From contig CALSEQ010000043.1 of assembly GCA_943735955.1 (NCBI GenBank), positions 439,001-503,000 on the forward strand: a stretch of DNA of 64,000 bases, given 5' to 3'. The stretch's first letter is position 1. Each line of letters starts with the position of its first letter. Positions 36,701 through 48,615 of this stretch are shown here, in pieces. The notes under the pieces are model-generated. The model was not told the origin of the DNA, did not search any database, and saw nothing but the letters and a program-made list of their open reading frames with translations. This DNA comes from Piscicola geometra (Eukaryota > Annelida > Clitellata > Hirudinida > Piscicolidae). Both the position numbers and the translations under genes were made by a program.

Positions 36701-38913
36701 ATCTTTACTCCCCATGCACCCCCACACCAAATCCTTTTTACCCCCCAACCAAACCTACAGGCAAATGGTTGTCCTCACTGTCTCACCTTAATCCCAACCC
36801 CACACACATGGACAGCGCGAAAGATCCACGGAGGATACACAGAACACCCCCACTGTTGTCACACAGCGATTTGTCACTTTCTCTGAAAGTTTCATTTCGA
36901 TCGATAGGTGCCTCACCACTCTGTTGATAGCCTAGACGGCTGCTTTATCTGTTTCCCTCACCGTAAATTTTCCCTACTCTAGGGGATTTTTCCTACGAAA
37001 ACTCTGGGGCTTTTCAGAAAATTTGTTTTCTGAACACCTCAGTATAGGATCAGAGAAGAGCTTAAGAGCCCGTCGAAACTCTGTGAGTGAGCGGATCCAA
37101 ACGGTCTGGCGCCCAAAAAGTCCAACCGGCAATGGCCGCAAGGTTCTTTGCTCAGTACTTCGAGGATACCGGACAAAGTGGAACAGACATTGCTCTATGT
37201 CAACCCGGGCTAAAACCCCACAGGCTTGCATAGAGTGTAGGATCGGTCACTGCCCCTGGATGCCTATGATAGGCCGCTGATCCTTACTCCCACCCACACA
37301 CATGAGACAGTCCGAGGCCGATACGGCGCCAGTTTTTTTACTTCTTTATCTTTACTCCCCATGCACCCCCACACCAAATCCTTTTTACCCCCCAACCAAA
37401 CCTACAGGCAAATGGTTGTCCTCACTGTCTCACCCTAATCCCAACCCCACACACATGGACAGCGCGAAAGATCCATGGAGGATACACCGAACACCCCCAC
37501 TGTTGTCACACAGCGATTTGTCACTTTCTCTGAAAGTTTCATTTCGATCGATAGGTGCCTCACCACTCTGTTGATAGCCTAGACGGCTGCTTTCTCTGTT
37601 TCCCTCCCCGGAAATTTTCCCTACTCTAGGGATTTTTTCTACGAGAACTCTGGTGCTTTTCAGAAAATTTGTTTTCTGAACACCTCAGTATATGATCAGA
37701 GAAGAGCTTAAGATCCCGTCGAAACTCTGTGAGTGAGCGGATCCAAACGGTCCGGCGCCCAAAAAGTCTAACCGGCAATGGCCGCAAGGTTCTTTGCTCA
37801 GTACTTCGAGGATACCGGACAAAGTGGAACAGACCTTGCTCTATGTCAACCCGGGCTAAAACCCCACAGGCTTGCATAGAGTGTAGGATCGGTCACTGCC
37901 CTTGGATGCCTATGATAGGCCGCTGATCCTTACTCCCACCCACACACATGAGACAGTCCGAGGCCAATACGGCGCCAATTTTTTTACTTCTTTATCTTTA
38001 CTCCCCATGCACCCCCACACCAAATCCTTTTTACCCCCCAACCAAACCTACAGGCAAATGGTTGTCCTCACTGTCTCACCTTAATCCCAACCCCACACAC
38101 ATGGACAGCGCGAAAGATCCATGGAGGATACACCGAACACCCCCACTGTTGTCACACAGCGATTTGTCACTTTCTCTGAAAGTTTCATTTCGATCGATAG
38201 GTGCCTCACCACTCTGTTGATAGCCTAGAAGGCTGCTTTCTCTGTTTCCCTCGCCGGAAATTTTCCCTTCTCTAGGGGATTTTTCCTACGAGAACTCTGG
38301 TGCTTTTCAGAAAATTTGTTTTCTGAACACCTCAGTATAGGATCAGAGAAGAGCTTAAGAGCCCGTCGAAACTCTGTGAGTGAGCGGATCCAAACGGTCC
38401 GGCGCCCAAAAAGTCCAACCGGCAATGGCCGCAAGGTTCTTTGCTCAGTACTTCGAGGATACCGGACAAAGTGGAACAGACCTTGCTCTATGTCAACCCG
38501 GGCTAAAACCCCACAGGCTTGCATAGAGTGTAGGATCGGTCACTGCCCCTGGATGCCTATGATAGGCCGCTGATCCTTACTCCCACCCACACACATGAGA
38601 CAGTCCGAGGCCAATACGGCGCCAATTTTTTTACTTCTTTATCTTTAATCCCCATGCACCCCCACACCAAATCCTTTTTACCCCCCAACCAAACCTACAG
38701 GCAAATGGTTGTCCTCACTGTCTCACCCTAATCCCAACCCCACACACATGGACAGCGCGAAAGATCCATGGAGGATACACCGAACACCCCCACTTTTGTC
38801 ACACAGCGATTTGTCACTTTCTCTGAAAGTTTCATTTCGATCGATAGGTGCCTCACCACTCTGTTGATAGCCTAGACGGCTGCTTTCTCTGTTTCCCTCG
38901 CCGGAAATTTTCC
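33742..38913. repeat. Four-monomer duplication (order a-b-a'-c), offset 2,586 bp
   Basis: Units at 33742, 34388, 35035, 35681 are repeated at 36328, 36974, 37621, 38267. Marks: a has TATATGATCAG, AAGATCCCG, CCCTTGG and CCACGGAGGATACACAG; b has TTTATCTG, CACCGTAAA and GCCGATACGGCGCCAG; a' is a with CCATGG and CCTAGAAGG; c has CCCTTCTC, TTTAATCCCC and CACTTTTG. Pair a'-c is repeated once more at 38914-40206 (1,293 bp). A few private changes separate the copies, such as GCCGCTAGG near 35200. Confidence 0.85.
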
Positions 38914-40299
38914 CTACTCTAGGGATTTTTTCTACGAGAACTCTGGTGCTTTTCAGAAAATTTGTTTTCTGAACACCTCAGTATATGATCAGAGAAGAGC
39001 TTAAGATCCCGTCGAAACTCTGTGAGTGAGCGGATCCAAACGGTCCGGCGCCCAAAAAGTCTAACCGGCAATGGCCGCAAGGTTCTTTGCTCAGTACTTC
39101 GAGGATACCGGACAAAGTGGAACAGACCTTGCTCTATGTCAACCCGGGCTAAAACCCCACAGGCTTGCATAGAGTGTAGGATCGGTCACTGCCCTTGGAT
39201 GCCTATGATAGGCCGCTGATCCTTACTCCCACCCACACACATGAGACAGTCCGAGGCCAATACGGCGCCAATTTTTTTACTTCTTTATCTTTACTCCCCA
39301 TGCACCCCCACACCAAATCCTTTTTACCCCCCAACCAAACCTACAGGCAAATGGTTGTCCTCACTGTCTCACCTTAATCCCAACCCCACACACATGGACA
39401 GCGCGAAAGATCCATGGAGGATACACCGAACACCCCCACTGTTGTCACACAGCGATTTGTCACTTTCTCTGAAAGTTTCATTTCGATCGATAGGTGCCTC
39501 ACCACTCTGTTGATAGCCTAGAAGGCTGCTTTCTCTGTTTCCCTCGCCGGAAATTTTCCCTTCTCTAGGGGATTTTTCCTACGAGAACTCTGGTGCTTTT
39601 CAGAAAATTTGTTTTCTGAACACCTCAGTATAGGATCAGAGAAGAGCTTAAGAGCCCGTCGAAACTCTGTGAGTGAGCGGATCCAAACGGTCCGGCGCCC
39701 AAAAAGTCCAACCGGCAATGGCCGCAAGGTTCTTTGCTCAGTACTTCGAGGATACCGGACAAAGTGGAACAGACCTTGCTCTATGTCAACCCGGGCTAAA
39801 ACCCCACAGGCTTGCATAGAGTGTAGGATCGGTCACTGCCCCTGGATGCCTATGATAGGCCGCTGATCCTTACTCCCACCCACACACATGAGACAGTCCG
39901 AGGCCAATACGGCGCCAATTTTTTTACTTCTTTATCTTTAATCCCCATGCACCCCCACACCAAATCCTTTTTACCCCCCAACCAAACCTACAGGCAAATG
40001 GTTGTCCTCACTGTCTCACCCTAATCCCAACCCCACACACATGGACAGCGCGAAAGATCCATGGAGGATACACCGAACACCCCCACTTTTGTCACACAGC
40101 GATTTGTCACTTTCTCTGAAAGTTTCATTTCGATCGATAGGTGCCTCACCACTCTGTTGATAGCCTAGACGGCTGCTTTCTCTGTTTCCCTCGCCGGAAA
40201 TTTTCCCTACTCTAGGGATTTTTTCTACGAGAACTCTGGTGCTTTTCAGAAAATTTGTTTTCTGAACACCTCAGTATATGATCAGAGAAGAGCTTAAGA

Positions 40300-43200
40300 T
40301 CCCGTCGAAACTCTGTGAGTGAGCGGATCCAAACGGTCCGGCGCCCAAAAAGTCTAACCGGCAATGGCCGCAAGGTTCTTTGCTCAGTACTTCGAGGATA
40401 CCGGACAAAGTGGAACAGACCTTGCTCTATGTCAACCCGGGCTAAAACCCCACAGGCTTGCATAGAGTGTAGGATCGGTCACTGCCCTTGGATGCCTATG
40501 ATAGGCCGCTGATCCTTACTCCCACCCACACACATGAGACAGTCCGAGGCCAATACGGCGCCAATTTTTTTACTTCTTTATCTTTACTCCCCATGCACCC
40601 CCACACCAAATCCTTTTTACCCCCCAACCAAACCTACAGGCAAATGGTTGTCCTCACTGTCTCACCTTAATCCCAACCCCACACACATGGACAGCGCGAA
40701 AGATCCACGGAGGATACACAGAACACCCCCACTGTTGTCACACAGCGATTTGTCACTTTCTCTGAAAGTTTCATTTCGATCGATAGGTGCCTCACCACTC
40801 TGTTAATAGCCTAGACGGCTGCTTTCTCTGTTTCCCTCACCGGAAATTTTCCCTACTCTAGGGGATTTTTCCTACGAGAACTCTGGGGCTTTTCAGAAAA
40901 TTTGTTTTCTGAACACCTCAGTATAGGATCAGAGAAGAGCTTAAGAGCCCGTCGAAACTCTGTGAGTGAGCGGATCCAAACGGTCTGGCGCCCAAAAAGT
41001 CCAACCGGCAATGGCCGCAAGGTTCTTTGCTCAGTACTTCCAGGATACCGGACAAAGTGGAACAGACATTGCTCTATGTCAACCCGGGCTAAAACCCCAC
41101 AGGCTTGCATAGAGTGTAGGATCGGTCACTGCCCCTGGGTGCCTATGATAGGCCGCTGATCCTTACTCCCACCCACACACATGAGACAGTCCGAGGCCGA
41201 TACGGCGCCAGTTTTTTTACTTCTTTATCTTTACTCCCCATGCACCCCCACACCAAATCCTTTTTACCCCCCAACCAAACCTACAGGCAAATGGTTGTCC
41301 TCACTGTCTCACCCTTTTCCCAACCCCACACACATGGACAGCGCGAAAGATCCATGGAGGATACACCGAACACCCCCACTGTTGTCACACAGCGATTTGT
41401 CACTTTCTCTGAAAGTTTCATTTCGATCGATAGGTGCCTCACCACTCTGTTGATAGCCTAGACGGCTGCTTTCTCTGTTTCCCTCGCCGGAAATTTTCCC
41501 TTCTCTAGGGGATTTTTCCTACGAGAACTCTGGTGCTTTTCAGAAAATTTGTTTTCTGAACACCTCAGTATAGGATCAGAGAAGAGCTTAAGAGCCCGTC
41601 GAAACTCTGTGAGTGAGCGGATCCAAACGGTCCGGCGCCCAAAAAGTCCAACCGGCAATGGCCGCAAGGTTCTTTGCTCAGTACTTCGAGGATACCGGAC
41701 AAAGTGGAACAGACCTTGCTCTATGTCAACCCGGGCTAAAACCCCACAGGCTTGCATAGAGTGTAGGATCGGTCACTGCCCCTGGATGCCTATGATAGGC
41801 CGCTGATCCTTACTCCCACCCACACACATGAGACAGTCCGAGGCCAATACGGCGCCAATTTTTTTACTTTTTTATCTTTACTCCCCATGCACCCCCACAC
41901 CAAATCCTTTTTACCCCTCAACCAAACCTACAGGCGAATGGTTGTCCTCACTGTCTCACCCTAATCCCAACCCCACACACATGGACAGCGCGAAAGATCC
42001 ATGGAGGATACACCGAACACCCCAACTGTTGTCACACAGCGATTTGTCACTTTCTCTGAAAGTTTCATTTCGATCGATAGGTGCCTCACCACTCTGTTGA
42101 TAGCCTAGACGGCTGCTTTCTCAGTTTCCCTCGCCGGAAATTTTCCCTACTCTAGGGGATTTTTCCTACGAGAACTCTGGTGCTTTTCAGAAAATTTGTT
42201 TTCTGAACACCTCAGTATAGGATCAGAGAAGAGCTTAAGAGCCCGTCGAAACTCTGTGAGTGAGCGGATCCAAACGGTCCGGCGCCCAAAAAGTCTAACC
42301 GGCAATGGCCGCAAGGTTCTTTGCTCAGTACTTCGAGGATACCGGACAAAGTGGAACAGACCTTGCTCTATGTCAACCCGGGCTAAAACCCCACAGGCTT
42401 GCATAGAGTGTAGGATCGGTCACTGCCCCTGGATGCCTATGATAGGCCGCTGATCCTTACTCCCACCCACACACATGAGACAGTCCGAGGCCAATACGGC
42501 GCCAATTTTTTTACTTTTTTATCTTTACTCCCCATGCACCCCCACACCAAATCCTTTTTACCACCCAACCAAACCTACAGGCAAATGGTTGTCCTCACTG
42601 TCTCACCCTAATCCCAACCCCACACACATGGACAGCGCGAAAGATCCATGGAGGATACACCGAACACCCCCACTGTTGTCACACAGCGATTTTTCACTTT
42701 CTCTGAAAGTTTCATTTCGATCGATAGGTGCCTCACCACTCTGTTGATAGCCTAGACGGCTGCTTTCTCTGTTTCCCTCGCCGGAAATTTTCCCTACTCT
42801 AGGGGATTTTTCCTACGAGAACTCTGGTGCTTTTCAGAAAATTTGTTTTCTGAACACCTCAGTATAGGATCAGAGAAGAGCTTAAGATCCCGTCGAAACT
42901 CTGTGAGTGAGCGGATCCAAACGGTCCGGCGCCCAAAAAGTCTAACCGGCAATGGCCGCAAGGTTCTTTGCTCAGTACTTCGAGGATACCGGACAAAGTG
43001 GAACAGACCTTGCTCTATGTCAACCCGGGCTAAAACCCCACAGGCTTGCATAGAGTGTAGGATCGGTCACTGCCCTTGGATGCCTATGATAGGCCGCTGA
43101 TCCTTACTCCCACCCACACACATGAGACAGTCCGAGGCCAATACGGCGCCAATTTTTTTACTTCTTTATCTTTACTCCCCATGCACCCCCACACCAAATC

Positions 43201-46012
43201 CTTTTTACCCCCCAACCAAACCTACAGGCAAATGGTTGTCCTCACTGTCTCACCTTAATCCCAACCCCACACACATGGACAGCGCGAAAGATCCACGGAG
43301 GATACACAGAACACCCCCACTGTTGTCACACAGCGATTTGTCACTTTCTCTGAAAGTTTCATTTCGATCGATAGGTGCCTCACCACTCTGTTAATAGCCT
43401 AGACGGCTGCTTTCTCTGTTTCCCTCACCGGAAATTTTCCCTACTCTAGGGGATTTTTCCTACGAGAACTCTGGGGCTTTTCAGAAAATTTGTTTTCTGA
43501 ACACCTCAGTATAGGATCAGAGAAGAGCTTAAGAGCCCGTCGAAACTCTGTGAGTGAGCGGATCCAAACGGTCTGGCGCCCAAAAAGTCCAACCGGCAAT
43601 GGCCGCAAGGTTCTTTGCTCAGTACTTCCAGGATACCGGACAAAGTGGAACAGACATTGCTCTATGTCAACCCGGGCTAAAACCCCACAGGCTTGCATAG
43701 AGTGTAGGATCGGTCACTGCCCCTGGGTGCCTATGATAGGCCGCTGATCCTTACTCCCACCCACACACATGAGACAGTCCGAGGCCGATACGGCGCCAGT
43801 TTTTTTACTTCTTTATCTTTACTCCCCATGCACCCCCACACCAAATCCTTTTTACCCCCCAACCAAACCTACAGGCAAATGGTTGTCCTCACTGTCTCAC
43901 CCTTTTCCCAACCCCACACACATGGACAGCGCGAAAGATCCATGGAGGATACACCGAACACCCCCACTGTTGTCACACAGCGATTTGTCACTTTCTCTGA
44001 AAGTTTCATTTCGATCGATAGGTGCCTCACCACTCTGTTGATAGCCTAGACGGCTGCTTTCTCTGTTTCCCTCGCCGGAAATTTTCCCTTCTCTAGGGGA
44101 TTTTTCCTACGAGAACTCTGGTGCTTTTCAGAAAATTTGTTTTCTGAACACCTCAGTATAGGATCAGAGAAGAGCTTAAGAGCCCGTCGAAACTCTGTGA
44201 GTGAGCGGATCCAAACGGTCCGGCGCCCAAAAAGTCCAACCGGCAATGGCCGCAAGGTTCTTTGCTCAGTACTTCGAGGATACCGGACAAAGTGGAACAG
44301 ACCTTGCTCTATGTCAACCCGGGCTAAAACCCCACAGGCTTGCATAGAGTGTAGGATCGGTCACTGCCCCTGGATGCCTATGATAGGCCGCTGATCCTTA
44401 CTCCCACCCACACACATGAGACAGTCCGAGGCCAATACGGCGCCAATTTTTTTACTTTTTTATCTTTACTCCCCATGCACCCCCACACCAAATCCTTTTT
44501 ACCCCTCAACCAAACCTACAGGCGAATGGTTGTCCTCACTGTCTCACCCTAATCCCAACCCCACACACATGGACAGCGCGAAAGATCCATGGAGGATACA
44601 CCGAACACCCCAACTGTTGTCACACAGCGATTTGTCACTTTCTCTGAAAGTTTCATTTCGATCGATAGGTGCCTCACCACTCTGTTGATAGCCTAGACGG
44701 CTGCTTTCTCAGTTTCCCTCGCCGGAAATTTTCCCTACTCTAGGGGATTTTTCCTACGAGAACTCTGGTGCTTTTCAGAAAATTTGTTTTCTGAACACCT
44801 CAGTATAGGATCAGAGAAGAGCTTAAGAGCCCGTCGAAACTCTGTGAGTGAGCGGATCCAAACGGTCCGGCGCCCAAAAAGTCTAACCGGCAATGGCCGC
44901 AAGGTTCTTTGCTCAGTACTTCGAGGATACCGGACAAAGTGGAACAGACCTTGCTCTATGTCAACCCGGGCTAAAACCCCACAGGCTTGCATAGAGTGTA
45001 GGATCGGTCACTGCCCCTGGATGCCTATGATAGGCCGCTGATCCTTACTCCCACCCACACACATGAGACAGTCCGAGGCCAATACGGCGCCAATTTTTTT
45101 ACTTTTTTATCTTTACTCCCCATGCACCCCCACACCAAATCCTTTTTACCACCCAACCAAACCTACAGGCAAATGGTTGTCCTCACTGTCTCACCCTAAT
45201 CCCAACCCCACACACATGGACAGCGCGAAAGATCCATGGAGGATACACCGAACACCCCCACTGTTGTCACACAGCGATTTTTCACTTTCTCTGAAAGTTT
45301 CATTTCGATCGATAGGTGCCTCACCACTCTGTTGATAGCCTAGACGGCTGCTTTCTCTGTTTCCCTCGCCGGAAATTTTCCCTACTCTAGGGGATTTTTC
45401 CTACGAGAACTCTGGTGCTTTTCAGAAAATTTGTTTTCTGAACACCTCAGTATAGGATCAGAGAAGAGCTTAAGATCCCGTCGAAACTCTGTGAGTGAGC
45501 GGATCCAAACGGTCCGGCGCCCAAAAAGTCTAACCGGCAATGGCCGCAAGGTTCTTTGCTCAGTACTTCGAGGATACCGGACAAAGTGGAACAGACCTTG
45601 CTCTATGTCAACCCGGGCTAAAACCCCACAGGCTTGCATAGAGTGTAGGATCGGTCACTGCCCTTGGATGCCTATGATAGGCCGCTGATCCTTACTCCCA
45701 CCCACACACATGAGACAGTCCGAGGCCAATACGGCGCCAATTTTTTTACTTCTTTATCTTTACTCCCCATGCACCCCCACACCAAATCCTTTTTACCCCC
45801 CAACCAAACCTACAGGCAAATGGTTGTCCTCACTGTCTCACCTTAATCCCAACCCCACACACATGGACAGCGCGAAAGATCCACGGAGGATACACAGAAC
45901 ACCCCCACTGTTGTCACACAGCGATTTGTCACTTTCTCTGAAAGTTTCATTTCGATCGATAGGTGCCTCACCACTCTGTTAATAGCCTAGACGGCTGCTT
46001 TCTCTGTTTCCC
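40300..46012. repeat. Four-monomer duplication, offset 2,588 bp, with truncated third copy
   Basis: The stretch at about 40.30-42.88 kb repeats at 42.88-45.47 kb, and a third copy runs to about 46012. Shared rare states include CTGTTAATAGCC (near 40803, 43391, 45979), ACTTCCAGGATACC, CCCTGGGTGCC, CCCTTTTCCC, CCCCAACTG and CTCAGTTTCCC. In the marks I compared by eye I saw no difference between the first two copies. The second and third copies start with TATAGGATCAG beside AAGATCCCG, a combination absent from the a units further left. Confidence 0.85.
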
Positions 46013-46674
46013 TCGTCGGAAATTTTCCGTACTCTAGGGGATTTTTCCTACGAGAACTCGGGTGCTTTTCAGAAAATTTGTTTTCTGAACACCTCAGTAT
46101 AGGATCAGAAAAGAGGTTAAGAACCGTCGAAACTCTGTGAGTGAGCGGATCCAAACGGTCCGGCACCCAAAAAGTCAAAACGGCAATGGCCGCAAGGTTC
46201 TTTGCTCAGTACTTCGAGGATACCGGACAAAGTGGAACAGACCTTGCTCTATGTCAACCCGGGCTAAAACCTCACAGGCTTGCATAGAGTGTAGGATCGG
46301 TCACTGCCCCTGGATGCCTATGATAGGCCGCTGATCCTTATTCACACCCATACACATGAGACAGTCCGAGGCCAAGACGGCGCCAATTTTTTTACTTCTT
46401 TATCTTTAATCCTCATGCACCCCCACACCAAATCCTTTTTACCCCCCAACCAAACCTACAGGCAAATGGTTGTCCTCACTGTCTCACCCTAATCCCAACC
46501 CCACACACATGGACAGCGCGAAAGATCCATGGAGGATACACCGAACACCCCCACTGTTGTCACACAGCGATTTGTCACTTTCTCTGAAAGTTTTATTTCG
46601 ATCGATAGGTGCCTCACCACTCTGTTGATAGCCTAGACGGCTGCTTTATCTGTTTCCCTCACCGGAAATTTTCC
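46013..46674. repeat. Diverged orphan monomer (unit 72)
   Basis: Private states cluster here: CTCGTCGGAA, TTTTCCGTACTC, GAACTCGGGTGC, AAGAGGTTAAGAACCGTCG (a C lost), GTCAAAACGGC, GGCCAAGACGG and TTTAATCCTC. It shares ATTCACACCCATACAC with the unit near 32761, and CTCACAGG and GGCACCCAAAAAGTC with units at 28-29 kb. It cuts the preceding 4-mer block in mid-unit. It looks like a remnant of an older array state 14-18 kb to the left. Confidence 0.8.
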
Positions 46675-48615
46675 CTACTCTAGGGGATTTTTCCTACGAG
46701 AACTCTGGGGCTTTTCAGAAAATTTGTTTTCTGAACACCTCAGTATAGGATCAGAGAAGAGCTTAAGAGCCCGTCGAAACTCTGTGAGTGAGCGGATCCA
46801 AACGGTCTGGCGCCCAAAAAGTCCAACCGGCAATGGCCGCAAGGTTCTTTGCTCAGTACTTCGAGGATACCGGACAAAGTGGAACAGACATTGCTCTATG
46901 TCAACCCGGGCTAAAACCCCACAGGCTTGCATAGAGTGTAGGATCGGTCACTGCCCCTGGATGCCTATGATAGGCCGCTGATCCTTACTCCCACCCACAC
47001 ACATGAGACAGTCCGAGGCCTATACGGCGCCAGTTTTTTTACTTCTTTATCTTTACTCCCCATGCACCCCCACACCAAATCCTTTTTACCCCCCAACCAA
47101 ACCTACAGGCAAATGGTTGTCCTCACTGTCTCACCCTAATCCCAACCCCACACACATGGACAGCGCGAAAGATCCATGGAGGATACACCGAACACCCCCA
47201 CTGTTGTCACACAGCGATTTGTCACTTTCTCTGAAAGTTTCATTTCGATCGATAGGTGCCTCACCACTCTGTTGATAGCCTAGACGGCTGCTTTCTCTGT
47301 TTCCCTCGCCGGAAATTTTCCCTTCTCTAGGGGATTTTTCCTTCGAGAACTCTGGTGCTTTTCAGAAAATTTGTTTTCTGAACACCTCAGTATAGGATCA
47401 GAGAAGAGCTTAAGAGCCCGTCGAAACTCTGTGAGTGAGCGGATCCAAACGGTCCGGCGCCCAAAAAGTCCAACCGGCAATGGCCGCAAGGTTCTTTGCT
47501 CAGTACTTCGAGGATACCGGACAAAGTGGAACAGACCTTGCTCTATGTCAACCCGGGCTAAAACCCCACAGGCTTGCATAGAGTGTAGGATCGGTCACTG
47601 CCCCTGGATGCCTATGATAGGCCGCTGATCCTTACTCCCACCCACACACATGAGACAGTCCGAGGCCAATACGGCGCCAATTTTTTTACTTTTTTATCTT
47701 TACTCCCCATGCACCCCCACACCAAATCCTTTTTACCCCTCAACCAAACCTACAGGCGAATGGTTGTCCTCACTGTCTCACCCTAATCCCAACCCCACAC
47801 ACATGGACAGCGCGAAAGATCCATGGAGGATACACCGAACACCCCAACTGTTGTCACACAGCGATTTGTCACTTTCTCTGAAAGTTTCATTTCGATCGAT
47901 AGGTGCCTCACCACTCTGTTGATAGCCTAGACGGCTGCTTTCTCTGTTTTCCTTGCCGGAAATTTTCCCTACTCTAGGGGATTTTTCCTACGAGAACTCT
48001 GGTGCTTTTCAGAATATTTGTTTTCTGAACATCTCAGTATAGGATCAGAGAAGAGCTTAAGAGCCCGTCGAAACTCTGTGAGTGAGCGGATCCAAACGGT
48101 CCGGCGCCCAAAAAGTCCAACCGGCAATGGCCGCAAGGTTCTTTGCTCAGTACTTCGAGGATACCGGACAAAGTGGAACAGACCTTGCTCTATGTCAACC
48201 CGTGCTAAAACCCCACAGGCTTGCATAGAGTGTAGGATCGGTCACTGCTCCTGGATGCCTATGATAGGCCGCTGATCCTTACTCCCACCCACACACATGA
48301 GACAGTCCGAGGCCAATACGGCACCAATTTTTTTACTTCTTTATCTTTACTCCCCATGCACCCCCACACCAAATCCTTTTTACCACCCAACCAAACCTAC
48401 AGGCAAATGGTTGTCCTCACTGTCTCACCCTAATCCCAACCCCACACACATGGACAGCGCGAAATATCCATGGAGGATACACCGAACACCCCCACTGTTG
48501 TCACACAGCGATTTTTCACTTTCTCTGAAAGTTTCATTTCGATCGATAGGTGCCTCACCACTCTGTTGATAGCCTAGACGGCTGCTTTCTCTGTTTCCCT
48601 CGCCGGAAATTTTCC

